Of a DNA stretch of 64,000 bases, positions 35,307 to 45,310 are shown piece by piece (positions within the stretch are counted from its first letter, which is position 1; every line of letters starts with the position of its first letter). Origin of the DNA: Marinisporobacter balticus (lineage in GTDB: Bacteria; Bacillota; Clostridia; Peptostreptococcales; Thermotaleaceae); NCBI RefSeq assembly GCF_004345705.1, contig NZ_SLWV01000002.1, forward strand, positions 1 through 64,000, read 5' to 3'. The notes under the pieces were generated by a model, which was given only the letters and a program-made list of their open reading frames with translations, did not search any database and was not told where the DNA came from. The position numbers and the translations under genes were made by a program.

Positions 35307-36587
35307 TTATCGCACCTCCTCTTTCTTTTTAAGGAAGTATATTGTATCTAATTTTATGCTTTTTCCCGCTTCAATAATTTGTGTTTTCTCTACATTTCTA
35401 ATTTTTTCAATCATTGTTTCTAATGTATCCTCATTATTGCTAATCGCTTGTGTATAATAAAAATCAGCAAGCATATGAGGAGTATCTGTCATACTTCGAA
35501 TAGAAGTAATAATTGAATTCTTTGCACTTTCAATATCTTCCTCAGAAAAATCTCCCTTATTCATATCCATCATTTGTGCTTTGATCAGTGACACAGCCTT
35601 ATCATAATTTTCAAATTCAATACCCGCACCAACTAATAACAAGGACTTGAATTTTTCAACCCTTGAAAATATATAATAACAAAGGCTTTCTTTTTCTCGT
35701 ATATTCTTAAAGAATTTCGAATTAGGGCCTCCACCTAAAATATTTGAGTAAAGTACTAAAGGCTGATACATAGCACTTTCAAAAGGTATATTTGTTCGAT
35801 ATCCTAGATTTAATTTTCCTTGATTAATGTCCATATTTTCTTCAACCACATTAATTTCATCAGGAATATATTCAATTTTTTCCCTTTTAACAGCTATAAC
35901 TTCCTTTTGATTAAATTTCAGCTTTTCTGTTACCAACTTTTCAATCTCTTTTTCATCAAAGTCCCCTACTACACAAATATCTATGGGTGAAGAGGTAATT
36001 ACATTCTTATAGTGTGCATATAGCGATGTACTTGTTATATTTTTCAAATCATCTATATTTCCATATGGATATAATGAAAAGGGTTCATTCCTACACATCT
36101 CTTCAATGCATCGATCGAATGCATATTTCATTTTGTCGTTTTTTCTGCCTTCAATTCTTTCTGCCAGATTCTCTTTTTCTTGATTTACATAATCATCTTT
36201 AAAAGAACCTTCTACAATATAAGGATTATTAATGACCTCATTTAAGATCTCCATCCCTTTTGCCAATACATTTTCATCTTCTACATATTTATCATTGGCA
36301 AGCTGCATTCTAAATTGGAGTATATTTCTTTCTCCCTTTTTCGTCACATCGCTCCCTAAAAACGCCCCATATAAGCCTTCTAAGGCTTTTGAAAGTGCCT
36401 TCGAACTCGTATAATTCTTCGCCCCTCTAGGCAATACCATCGATAACAATGCATTTTTTGTTACTTCTTCTTTTGCAAGTGGTCTTTGAAAATAGACACT
36501 GACTAAATTTGTTTTAAATTTATCCGTTTTAATAATATGTAGCTTTATCTGCTTCTCGATTGCTATAGGTTTTAGTCGCTTTAGCAA
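35307..36587 (-). CDS. M16 family peptidase-like protein without zinc site (YmfF-like)
   Basis: 426 residues with both M16 domains recognisable (VYFQRPLAKEEVTKN, LGYRTNIPFES, GGGPNSKFFKNIREKESLCYY). The HxxEH zinc motif is absent from the expected N-terminal position, where it reads MVLPRGAKNYTSSKALSKAL. It is probably the non-catalytic partner of the downstream gene, as in other M16 heterodimers. TTG start with AAGGAGG. Confidence 0.85.
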   Translation of the reverse strand: MLKRLKPIAIEKQIKLHIIKTDKFKTNLVSVYFQRPLAKEEVTKNALLSMVLPRGAKNYTSSKALSKALEGLYGAFLGSDVTKKGERNILQFRMQLANDKYVEDENVLAKGMEILNEVINNPYIVEGSFKDDYVNQEKENLAERIEGRKNDKMKYAFDRCIEEMCRNEPFSLYPYGNIDDLKNITSTSLYAHYKNVITSSPIDICVVGDFDEKEIEKLVTEKLKFNQKEVIAVKREKIEYIPDEINVVEENMDINQGKLNLGYRTNIPFESAMYQPLVLYSNILGGGPNSKFFKNIREKESLCYYIFSRVEKFKSLLLVGAGIEFENYDKAVSLIKAQMMDMNKGDFSEEDIESAKNSIITSIRSMTDTPHMLADFYYTQAISNNEDTLETMIEKIRNVEKTQIIEAGKSIKLDTIYFLKKKEEVR

Positions 36588-36704
36588 ATTTTATCCCTCC
36601 TTGGCATATTTTGTCTAATCTATTTATAACGCAAAATTTCAATATTGTCACTATTTATTATGGTTAAAGTTTTCCATTATATACATAAATCCCTTTGTAT
36701 ATCT

Positions 36705-37862
36705 CTATTCATCCCACTCTTCTACATTCATCACTCTGATCCTAAATTCTAATTCCTCTATCATTCCATCATTTTCTCCCCAGCCTTTCATATACTTTAT
36801 ATCTGTATCTTCTGCGTCTTTAAATTTTTTAATTATTTCTTCAATTTCATACTGATCTTTCACCTTATCTACAATATCATTGACCCCTATTAATAAAATT
36901 TTTGCAACACCATATTGCTGAAGCTCTCCTAAAATATTTTTTATTTGTGTATCATCTGGACTAATTCCTATACATTTTATTTTTCGATCCACATAACCAT
37001 TATGCACCAATTGTTTTTTTATTTTTTCTCTAAATACACGGTTTTGATTCATCCCATCACGATTACCCATTAAAACAATGCCTACTTCATTTTTTCTTGT
37101 ATCCATATTACAAACATCTTTTACAATCTCATTTACAATTTTTTCACTATCCCAAAGAGGCGGCATAAACTTTATCCTAGTTTTTGGGGTATATAAGTTT
37201 TCCATTTCTAATTCATTGACAACATATTTATAATCTACTGATTCCGTCAAAAAAATAGGTGCAACAATCATTTTTTTATAATTCTCTTTTCTAATTTCTC
37301 CATTAAGTACTTCTTTGTAATAGGGTGTATTATTTAAATATGAAACATAAACATCATAATCTCCTTCTAGATGGGTTGCTATTTTTTCTCCTACCCTTTT
37401 ACTTATATCATTATATTTACTGATTCCTACATGCTCATATACGCTCTTATACCCATATAATCTGAAAGGAATACATATTTTATGCCCTACCCCATTATTT
37501 CTATGCATATTCTTTAAAAGAATCGATAAATCATATTTTTCAGGCTCCCCATCAAACACTAATAATACCGCTGTATTTATATTTTCATCCATATTTATTG
37601 GTTCTTTCTTATTATCATTTTCATATTTAAAAAAGAACAAACCATAACTACACAATATTGCCCCAATGATCATGCCAGTAATTCCTATACACAAAGATCT
37701 TATCTTCACGCTCTTTACATTTTTAAAAAAAGTATAAGAAAATATAGTCAGCATCACAATTGAAAATCTTTCAAAAAATCCAAAGGATACAAAATAACCT
37801 ATAATAAATACTGTGAAAATTATGGGCAAAAAAAATATTTTCATATTTTCTATTATTTTCAC
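36705..37862 (-). CDS. membrane-anchored chelatase-fold (ferrochelatase-like) protein of unknown function
   Basis: 385 residues. Three hydrophobic segments in the first 85 residues are followed by two repeated alpha/beta lobes. AVLLVFDGEPEKYDL and YGYKSVYEHVGISKYNDIS resemble the start of ferrochelatase/CbiK-type chelatases, but no histidine is seen at the expected metal site (APIFLTESVDYKY). It may be a degenerate or repurposed chelatase. The GTG start follows GGGTGG. It is divergent from ychF. I assign no pathway. Confidence 0.6.
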   Translation of the reverse strand: MKIIENMKIFFLPIIFTVFIIGYFVSFGFFERFSIVMLTIFSYTFFKNVKSVKIRSLCIGITGMIIGAILCSYGLFFFKYENDNKKEPINMDENINTAVLLVFDGEPEKYDLSILLKNMHRNNGVGHKICIPFRLYGYKSVYEHVGISKYNDISKRVGEKIATHLEGDYDVYVSYLNNTPYYKEVLNGEIRKENYKKMIVAPIFLTESVDYKYVVNELEMENLYTPKTRIKFMPPLWDSEKIVNEIVKDVCNMDTRKNEVGIVLMGNRDGMNQNRVFREKIKKQLVHNGYVDRKIKCIGISPDDTQIKNILGELQQYGVAKILLIGVNDIVDKVKDQYEIEEIIKKFKDAEDTDIKYMKGWGENDGMIEELEFRIRVMNVEEWDE

Positions 37863-37992
37863 AAAATGCCACCCCCTATTTCATTCTATTGTTTTTTTTA
37901 TCAAATATGATTTTTATTGAACTAGTTGGATTTATCAGTTATAATTTAATTTGTATGAAATCACATAGATCGTTTGAAAGGAAGCGTTATAG

Positions 37993-39084
37993 ATGAAATT
38001 AGGTATCGTAGGTTTACCAAATGTAGGAAAAAGCACACTTTTTAATGCAATCACAAAAGCTGGTGCTGAATCAGCAAACTATCCGTTTTGTACCATAGAA
38101 CCAAATGTGGGTGTTGTTTCCGTTCCTGATAAAAGACTCGAAGTATTAAGAAAAATGTATGATTCAAAAAGAGTACTTCCTACTGCTATTGAATTTTATG
38201 ATATAGCAGGACTTGTAAAAGGCGCTAGTAAAGGTGAAGGACTTGGTAATAAATTTTTAGGAAATATTCGAGAAGTTGAATCAATCGTTCATGTTGTAAG
38301 ATGTTTTGAAGATGAAAATGTAGTCCATGTAGATGGAAGTGTAGGTCCCCTACGAGATATCGAAACGATTAATCTTGAATTAATTTTTTCTGATCTTGAG
38401 TTAATTGATCGAAGAATCCAAAAAGCTAGAAAGATGTTAAAAGGAGATAAATCCCTTCAAAAAGAACTTGATTTATTAGAAAGAATCAAAGAAACGCTTG
38501 AAGAAGGAAAGTCTATCAGGGCCCTTGATCTAACAGAAGATGAAGAAAAAATGGTACAAGAGTATACTTTATTGTCCTTTAAACCAATCATTTATGTTGC
38601 TAATGTATCTGAAGATGATTTGCTTGATTCTGAAGCTAATAAAATGGTAGCAGAAGTAAGAGAACACGCAAAAACTGAAAATGCAGAAGTTGTCGTAATC
38701 TGTGCGAAGATCGAATCCGAAATTTCAGAACTTGATGATGAAGAAAAAGAACAATTTTTATCAGAACTTGGTCTTTCTGAATCAGGTCTTGATAAACTGA
38801 TCCATGCTGGATACAGACTTCTTGGTCTTATGAGTTTCTTAACGGCAGGTCCACAGGAAGTACGCGCGTGGACCATAACGGTTGGAAGCAAAGCGCCACA
38901 AGCTGCTGGAAAAATTCATACTGACTTTGAAAAAGGATTTATCCGCGCAGAAACCGTTAGTTTTGATGATTTAGTAACTGCTGGAAGTATGGCAGCTGCT
39001 AAGGAAAAAGGATTGGTTAGACTTGAAGGAAAAGAATATGTTGTAAAAGATGGGGATGTAATATTATTTCGATTTAATGTATAA
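37993..39084 (+). CDS. ychF: redox-regulated ATPase YchF
   Basis: Obg-related P-loop NTPase that binds ribosomes and prefers ATP. G1 GLPNVGKST, switch region NYPFCTIEPNVGVV, DIAGLVKGASKGEGLGNKFL; the C-terminal TGS domain ends the protein (FIRAETVSFDDLV). 363 residues. ATG behind GAAAGGAAG. It is one of the few plus-strand genes, divergent from its neighbour. Confidence 0.98.
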   Translation: MKLGIVGLPNVGKSTLFNAITKAGAESANYPFCTIEPNVGVVSVPDKRLEVLRKMYDSKRVLPTAIEFYDIAGLVKGASKGEGLGNKFLGNIREVESIVHVVRCFEDENVVHVDGSVGPLRDIETINLELIFSDLELIDRRIQKARKMLKGDKSLQKELDLLERIKETLEEGKSIRALDLTEDEEKMVQEYTLLSFKPIIYVANVSEDDLLDSEANKMVAEVREHAKTENAEVVVICAKIESEISELDDEEKEQFLSELGLSESGLDKLIHAGYRLLGLMSFLTAGPQEVRAWTITVGSKAPQAAGKIHTDFEKGFIRAETVSFDDLVTAGSMAAAKEKGLVRLEGKEYVVKDGDVILFRFNV

Positions 39085-39232
39085 ATAAAAATTATTTCTA
39101 ATGATAGTAAATCAATTATTTTTGAATAATTGATTACTGAAATGAGATTATTAGATGGAAAAGATATTACTGTGTAGATTGTTTCTTTCATTTCACAAAA
39201 ACATGAAACATATACAAAAACAATAACTCCCT

Positions 39233-39258
39233 GCTCAAGCTTTGCGCAAAGCTTGAGC
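39233..39258. terminator. perfect 26-bp palindrome between convergent genes
   Basis: GCTCAAGCTTTGC followed by its exact complement. It lies between the 3' ends of ychF and the alcohol dehydrogenase; it may act as a bidirectional terminator, though T tracts are short (ACTTTT on the plus side). Confidence 0.5.
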
Positions 39259-39323
39259 ATACTTTTCAACAACCATATCTTTTTCAAGCATAATTATATA
39301 TTAGCCATCTCTTACTTTTAAGA

Positions 39324-40463
39324 TTACTCAGTCCCATTATACATATTCAGAAGCATTGTTTTCATATCTGATTTACCTACTTTTACAGGGTTCCTTTGAG
39401 TCGAACCTTTTAAAGAATTCTCTACCAATTCATCCATATCTGCAAGAAAAATTTCTTTAGAAATTCCTACTACTTCTTTAAAAGAATTAGGGATACTCAT
39501 CAAGTTGTTAAGATTCTTTATTTCTTCAATCAAATCTTTCCTCTCAATCACTTTTGCTAAATAGTCTAACTTCTCTTTCACAATTGCATTTGAAGAATTA
39601 TACTTCAATACATAAGGTAAGGCTATTCCATTCACTAACCCATGTCCTAAATCATATTTTCCACCAAGCGCATGAGAAATTCCATGTGCCATTCCTAAGC
39701 CTACATTATGAAAAGCCATTCCTGCCATACTTTGATAATTATGAACTTTTTCACGACTCTCAATTGTTTTGTCCTTATATGATACAGGTAAATATTTAAA
39801 TAATCCAGCTATTGCTCCTTTAGCTAAACATTCTGTATAATCATCCAAATTGTGATTTATATAACTTTCTAAAGCATGCGTGATGGCATCTAATCCCGTT
39901 TGCGCCACTATGTTATCTGGCATTGACATTGTAAGCTCAGGGTCTAATATTGCGATCTCAGGAATAAATGCATTTGTCTTCAAACCAATCTTTATGTTTT
40001 TATCCTTGAATGTAATAACTGCAGCCTTTGTAACCTCAGCGCCCGTTCCTGATGTTGTTGGTATTGCAACGAACTTAATATTTTTTTTATATTCGGGTAA
40101 ATTAATTTCTAAAACATTGTTAAAATTTATGGTTGGATATTCATAAAATAATGTCATTACTTTAGCTGCATCAATTGGAGAACCCCCACCAATAGCTATA
40201 ACTGTATCTGGCTTAAATTTTTTCATCTCACAAAGCCCTTTATCAACAATTTCAGTATCAGGATTTTTTTGAACACCGTCCATTATTGTATACTTTTTAC
40301 CAGATTCATTTAACATACCTTTAATTCTATCAATTGTTCCATTATTAAACATAGATTTGCCACCTGTAACAATGAAAATTCTACTTCCCTCTATATCTTT
40401 AATATAATTAAGAGCGTCCTTACCTGTAATGAGTTTATCACCATATAATTTCAATATTTTCAT
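39324..40463 (-). CDS. iron-containing alcohol dehydrogenase
   Basis: 379-residue group III dehydrogenase. The nucleotide-binding GGGSPIDAAK, TTSGTGAEVT, and the iron site built from Asp and His in TGLDAITHALESY and MAHGISHALGGKYDLGHG are all present. Likely NAD(P)H-dependent interconversion of an alcohol and aldehyde; substrate not determined. It follows the REC-DUF2294 gene by 29 bp and may be co-transcribed with the two-component pair. Confidence 0.9.
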   Translation of the reverse strand: MKILKLYGDKLITGKDALNYIKDIEGSRIFIVTGGKSMFNNGTIDRIKGMLNESGKKYTIMDGVQKNPDTEIVDKGLCEMKKFKPDTVIAIGGGSPIDAAKVMTLFYEYPTINFNNVLEINLPEYKKNIKFVAIPTTSGTGAEVTKAAVITFKDKNIKIGLKTNAFIPEIAILDPELTMSMPDNIVAQTGLDAITHALESYINHNLDDYTECLAKGAIAGLFKYLPVSYKDKTIESREKVHNYQSMAGMAFHNVGLGMAHGISHALGGKYDLGHGLVNGIALPYVLKYNSSNAIVKEKLDYLAKVIERKDLIEEIKNLNNLMSIPNSFKEVVGISKEIFLADMDELVENSLKGSTQRNPVKVGKSDMKTMLLNMYNGTE

Positions 40464-40492
40464 ATAATTAGTTCCTCCCTCGTATATCCTTA

Positions 40493-41281
40493 CTAATCAT
40501 CTATTTTCAATTTAATTTGGTCTATATCCAACCTTGAATCAATAATGATTTCATCCATTTGAAGATTTGTATTTAAAATATCTTTCAAATTTGATTCGAT
40601 TTCTTTTTCTTTATCTTTGAAAAATAGTTCTCGATTGTAATTAACCAAACGGATGTTTTCAAGATTATCTAATAATGCCTTTTCATATGTCGTCCTTGTT
40701 TCAAAACATTGAATGGTTAATAGATCTCCTTGTATAAAAGCCTGTACATTTTTAGGTCCCTTCCCTGTATAATGTTTAATAAATCGAGCCATTTCTTTTT
40801 GAATTTTATTTTCAAGTTCTTTCTTGGCTTCTTTCTCAATAATAATCGAATGAATAACCGTCTCTTTTGATTTTATTTTATACAATTTCAGCGCTGCTTT
40901 TTCCATAGCATCCACTAATTCTTTTGTGTCAATCGGTTTAATAATATATTTATCAATCCCTACATCTATCGTATGAATAATAGAATCCGCATCAGAAATA
41001 GCCGTGATTACGATAATTGGACAAGTATTGTCTATATTTCTAATTTTTTTCGCCATTTCTAACCCATCCATCTTAGGCATTTTCAAATCTGTAATAATAA
41101 GATCTGGTTTATGTTCATCAAACTTAATGAGTCCATCCTCCCCATCAATACCAAGATATAGTTTTCCAACACGTCGTTTGATAAAACGCGCTAATTCCTC
41201 ACGAATCATCTCTTCATCTTCTACATATAAAACTTTTAGATTATACAAAATGCTTTTATCCTTCACTTTCATCAGCTCCAT
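40493..41281 (-). CDS. response regulator: receiver domain fused to DUF2294 (MpsC-type) domain
   Basis: 262 residues. The receiver domain (about 14-135) has YVEDEE, phosphoacceptor Asp65 in ITDLKMPKMDG and Lys in IIKPID. The C-terminal half (about 145-262) is a DUF2294-type domain: EMARFIKHYTGKGPKNVQAFIQGDLLTIQ. No DNA-binding domain is present, so output is not ordinary promoter binding. The start lies within the kinase gene's 3' end (26-bp overlap; 41272 is an alternative start). Confidence 0.85.
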   Translation of the reverse strand: MELMKVKDKSILYNLKVLYVEDEEMIREELARFIKRRVGKLYLGIDGEDGLIKFDEHKPDLIITDLKMPKMDGLEMAKKIRNIDNTCPIIVITAISDADSIIHTIDVGIDKYIIKPIDTKELVDAMEKAALKLYKIKSKETVIHSIIIEKEAKKELENKIQKEMARFIKHYTGKGPKNVQAFIQGDLLTIQCFETRTTYEKALLDNLENIRLVNYNRELFFKDKEKEIESNLKDILNTNLQMDEIIIDSRLDIDQIKLKIDD

Positions 41282-43691
41282 TTCTTGGAATGATCATAGA
41301 AATACATACACCCTCTTTTCTATTATCAATATAAATTTTCCCATGGAAATTCTTTTCTATAATTACTTTTGACATATAAAGACCTAATCCTGTACCTTTT
41401 CCTTTTCCTTTTGTCGTAAAATGTGCTTCAAATACACGCCCAATAATTGCTTCATCCATACCCTTGGCATTATCTTCAATCTCTACATTCACTACAGATT
41501 CGTGCGCATTAATGCTTATATCTATTGTACGATCATAAAGTCTTTTTTCAATTAAAGCATCCACAGCGTTTTGAACAATATTAAAGATAACTTGTGAATA
41601 TTGATTGGCATGTCCAAAAATGAATCCATCTTTTATCACATGCATATTTAATTGTATTTGATGCAGCCTTAAATGCTCTTGCAAAAAATCTATGGTTGAT
41701 TCGATATTCTCTCGAATAGAAAAACATACTTCTTCTCTTTTTGGATTAAAAAAATATCGAAAATCATCAATGGTCTGTGACATACGATTGATCAATTTTT
41801 TAGCTCTTTCCATCAGTTGTGCCAAATATTCTTGCGTTAATTCTTCATATTGATAAGCATCCTCAATATTTGAAAAAATAAGACCTAACCCACTTAACGG
41901 TTGTCGCCATTGATGCGCAATATTTCCAATCATTTCTCCCATTGCAGCCAATCTTGATTGATAAATCATTAAAGCTTCCTTTTTCTTATTTTCATCTACT
42001 TCTTTTTGAAACATTTCTTCTAATTTTATATTAATCTGTTCTAATTCTAAAGCAATACGATTCTTATTTTCCACATCTGAATAATAAGTACTTGTGTTCT
42101 TTTCTTTATGATAAATATTTATTTGGTTTTGAGGCAACCCATTTGAAATCTCCGATGCAACTTGATGAATAATCTTTCTAAATCGTCCTTCACTTCTTTT
42201 TAAAGCCTCTTCTTGAATTTTTTTATTGGTAATATCCCTAGAAATCAAAATCATTTTTAATTGGTTTTCAAGTTGAAATAAATGTGCACTGATTTCTACT
42301 GGAATGAATTTGCCATGACTTGTAATCAATGTATCTTCAAAAATAGTCATCTTATCTTTCTTTAAACTTTCTACCATATTTTTAAATTTTTGCGCATTGC
42401 TATCCTTAGAAATATCTAAATAAGACATTTTTAACAAAGCCGCTTTATCGTAATGAAGACTGCAATAGGCTTTACTATTTACTTCTAAAAATTCTGTAGG
42501 TAAATTATTTTGATCTAAATTTAATACAAAAGTACAATCACTTCCACTATTAAAAAGACGTTCATACTTTTCTTTGTTTCGAATCAATTCTTTTTCAAGT
42601 GATTTTCTTTCTTCAATATCTTTTTCTAGTTCCTTGTTTAGCTGATTTACTTTCGTTGATAAACTTGCTTCTTTTTCTAATTGCCTCTTGTCTTTTTTAA
42701 TTTTATAAATATAGAACATTCCTGAAATAAAAATCAAAAGAATAATAAAATTAAAAGCAAGAATTTTATAGGTACCATAGCGTATAAATTGTGTCATTTC
42801 CAAATAATCCATAGATACTGTAACAATCCAAAATTCAGCCCCGAGCCTTGCAGGTGAATAAGCACTGAATTTTTTCACTCTTTTTTTATTTTTGTCTTGA
42901 TACCAGATAGAATGATAGATCCCAACACCTGATTCTCCATTTTTCTGTTTCTGAACCAATTTTTCTAATTCATACCAATCATAATCAGGAAATTCCTCTC
43001 TTCTCGCTTTCATCACATTTTTTCCAATATCTTCTTTTTTAGGATGCATCAATAGTATCCCATTTTTACTTTTAACCGAGGCATATCCCTTCTCTCCTAC
43101 ACGAATAGGTTTTACAAACTGTTGATAAATTTTATCCAAACTTATCTGTGTACATAGGATCGCTTCAATTTTTGAATCATAAAATATAGGTTCAAAAATT
43201 TTAATATAAAATTGTCCGTTATAGAAATAGACCTCACTGATCATTGCATCTTTTCTAGTTAAAACATTTTGTACATCTTCATTTATTTTTGGATGTGTAG
43301 ATAGTTCTTCATCCGGATAGGTTTCAATTACTTTTGCTTCTAAACTTAATAATTGTATTTTGTCAATATTATCTTTTTGAATAATATAATAATCTTCTAA
43401 ACTATTAAATCTTGTGTCTACACCATTAGATAACATATAATTGCGAAATTGTTCTTGAAATGATCTATTTTTTGTAATAATTTTAAGATTCTCGCTTTGA
43501 TAGCTGAAAAAACGTTCAATACTTCTAGATATAGATTTTGAAATAGTCAATAATTGCTGTTGTTCCTTCGCGATAATATGATCTTGCACACTTTTATAAT
43601 TCATATAAGAAGCAGATAATATCATGATTACACAAATAAAAATAGCGCCCATGAGTATATACAAATCCATATTGCCTTTTTTCATCTTCAC
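41256..43691 (-). CDS. Cache-PAS sensor histidine kinase
   Basis: 811 residues. A membrane helix (about 9-28), a dCache extracellular sensor (about 30-290; GEKGYASVKSKNGILLMHP is typical), a second helix (about 300-325), coiled coil, PAS (about 375-490), HisKA with His593 in IAHQWRQPLSG, and HATPase with NAVDALIE and GKGTGLGLYM. GTG start behind GGAGGG. Sits directly after the citrate transport operon and overlaps its partner regulator; it may sense a small organic acid, which is inference from context. Confidence 0.88.
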   Translation of the reverse strand: MKMKKGNMDLYILMGAIFICVIMILSASYMNYKSVQDHIIAKEQQQLLTISKSISRSIERFFSYQSENLKIITKNRSFQEQFRNYMLSNGVDTRFNSLEDYYIIQKDNIDKIQLLSLEAKVIETYPDEELSTHPKINEDVQNVLTRKDAMISEVYFYNGQFYIKIFEPIFYDSKIEAILCTQISLDKIYQQFVKPIRVGEKGYASVKSKNGILLMHPKKEDIGKNVMKARREEFPDYDWYELEKLVQKQKNGESGVGIYHSIWYQDKNKKRVKKFSAYSPARLGAEFWIVTVSMDYLEMTQFIRYGTYKILAFNFIILLIFISGMFYIYKIKKDKRQLEKEASLSTKVNQLNKELEKDIEERKSLEKELIRNKEKYERLFNSGSDCTFVLNLDQNNLPTEFLEVNSKAYCSLHYDKAALLKMSYLDISKDSNAQKFKNMVESLKKDKMTIFEDTLITSHGKFIPVEISAHLFQLENQLKMILISRDITNKKIQEEALKRSEGRFRKIIHQVASEISNGLPQNQINIYHKEKNTSTYYSDVENKNRIALELEQINIKLEEMFQKEVDENKKKEALMIYQSRLAAMGEMIGNIAHQWRQPLSGLGLIFSNIEDAYQYEELTQEYLAQLMERAKKLINRMSQTIDDFRYFFNPKREEVCFSIRENIESTIDFLQEHLRLHQIQLNMHVIKDGFIFGHANQYSQVIFNIVQNAVDALIEKRLYDRTIDISINAHESVVNVEIEDNAKGMDEAIIGRVFEAHFTTKGKGKGTGLGLYMSKVIIEKNFHGKIYIDNRKEGVCISMIIPRNGADESEG

Positions 43692-43744
43692 TTTTTATCC
43701 CTCCTAGTAATATTATAGCATATCACTAATGTTAAAACTTTTCT

Positions 43745-43794
43745 AAACATAGCAAAAAAAATTAGTAATTTTACTAATTTTTTTTGCTATGTTT
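43745..43794 (-). terminator. terminator after tctA
   Basis: A very long perfect hairpin (about 22-bp stem, AAACATAGCAAAAAAAATTAG and complement) overlapping the tctA stop codon. It marks the end of the citrate operon and shields the kinase gene. Confidence 0.75.
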
Positions 43795-45289
43795 ATGCAG
43801 TAATTTTCTCTTTTTTTATATACTCTTTTATCATTGGATAAACAATAGATATAATTGTTATGGTTATTAAACAAATTGCTAAAGTTGATCCGTAAAATAT
43901 GTTCATACTTCCATTTGCAATCTTAATCGCTTGTCTAAAGGATTGTTCCATTGTCCCACCAACAATTGCCGCTAAAATCATAGGTGCTGTAGGTATTTTT
44001 AGATTCGTCATAAAATATCCTAATATCCCAAATAAGATGAGTAAATAAAAATCTATCACACTATTCGAAATAGCGTAAGTTCCTACAAATGCTAGTGCAA
44101 GAACGATTGGATACAATATCTTAGGCGGAATAGATAAAACACGAACCAAAATTCCTGCCAAAGGAATATTGATCACTGCTAAAATAATATTTCCAATAAA
44201 CATACTCGCAATCAATCCCCAAGCAATATCTGGGTTCTGTGTAAATAATAAGGGGCCTGGTTGAATCCCTAACATAAGTAAGGCACCCATCATTACTGCA
44301 GTTGTTCCAGATCCCGGAATCCCCAAAGTCAACATAGGAATCAAAGCACCTACTGAAGCTGCATTGTTCGCAGACTCGGGCGCAGCTAATCCTTCAATTG
44401 CACCTTCTCCAAATTCTTCTGGATTTTTAGACATTTGTTTTTCATTATTGTATGCCATTAAAGATGCCATTGTTCCACCTGCACCTGGTAACGCACCAAT
44501 AATAAATCCAAGGGGTGCACTTCTTAGAATAGGCCATTTACTTTTTTTCCATTCTTCTTTAGTAATCCAAATTTTTCCGAATTTTGTTTGTGCTTTTTTC
44601 GTTCCTTCATTAATCACTTTATAACTTTTAAATACCTCACCGAGTGCATAAATACCAATGATTACTATTAAAAAGTCTATTCCTGTTTGTAATTCTAATA
44701 CGCCAAATGTAAATCTTTCAATTCCTGATTGCGCATCGATCCCTACTGTTCCAATCATCAGCCCAAGAATCATAGAAATAAATCCTTTTAACACATTATT
44801 TTTTGACATCGATGCAGTCATAGATAAAGCTGCAACCATCAACAAGAAATACTCTGCTGGGCCAAATTTCAATGCGAATCTTGCTACAGGTGTAGCTAGT
44901 GCAACCATGAAAACTGCTGCAATTGTTCCACCAATAAATGATGCAATTGCAGAAATAGCCAAAGCAGATTCTGCTTTTCCTTTCATTGCCATTGGATATC
45001 CGTCAAATGTTGCAGCAAGTGCTGCACCATCTCCTGGTGTGTTAATTAATATCGAACTTCTTGAACCACCAAACATAGCTCCATAATATACACCCGTCAT
45101 TGTAATAAGTGCTGCTGTTGGTCCCATGCTAAAAGTAATTGGCAGTAATACCGCAACACCCGTTGCGGGTCCTAATCCAGGTAACATTCCAACGATTGTC
45201 CCTAAAATACCTCCAATCGTAACCATTAATAGATGATATGGCTGTAGTGCGACCATAAATCCATTCAATAAATTTGCAATTACGTCCAT
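43793..45289 (-). CDS. tctA: tripartite tricarboxylate transporter large membrane subunit TctA
   Basis: About twelve membrane spans, family TctA. Characteristic GTIVGMLPGLGPATGVAVLLP near the N-terminus and its repeat GFIIGALPGAGGTMASLMAY in the middle, plus ESANNAASVGALIPMLTLGIPGS. It imports a tricarboxylate, here probably citrate given the adjacent citrate lyase genes. Start at the ATG at 45289, six bases after GGAGGGG. Confidence 0.95.
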   Translation of the reverse strand: MDVIANLLNGFMVALQPYHLLMVTIGGILGTIVGMLPGLGPATGVAVLLPITFSMGPTAALITMTGVYYGAMFGGSRSSILINTPGDGAALAATFDGYPMAMKGKAESALAISAIASFIGGTIAAVFMVALATPVARFALKFGPAEYFLLMVAALSMTASMSKNNVLKGFISMILGLMIGTVGIDAQSGIERFTFGVLELQTGIDFLIVIIGIYALGEVFKSYKVINEGTKKAQTKFGKIWITKEEWKKSKWPILRSAPLGFIIGALPGAGGTMASLMAYNNEKQMSKNPEEFGEGAIEGLAAPESANNAASVGALIPMLTLGIPGSGTTAVMMGALLMLGIQPGPLLFTQNPDIAWGLIASMFIGNIILAVINIPLAGILVRVLSIPPKILYPIVLALAFVGTYAISNSVIDFYLLILFGILGYFMTNLKIPTAPMILAAIVGGTMEQSFRQAIKIANGSMNIFYGSTLAICLITITIISIVYPMIKEYIKKEKITA

Positions 45290-45310
45290 GCTTTCCCCTC
45301 CATGCAATAT

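Noticed and set aside
34018..36587. The M16 pair as part of a bacteriocin-maturation operon
   Set aside because: No precursor peptide, radical SAM enzyme or exporter is nearby; this is the ordinary YmfF/YmfH-type pair.
39233..39258. Perfect palindrome as a recombination or dif-like site
   Set aside because: Its place between two convergent gene ends and its GC-rich stem fit a terminator better; no recombinase gene is adjacent.
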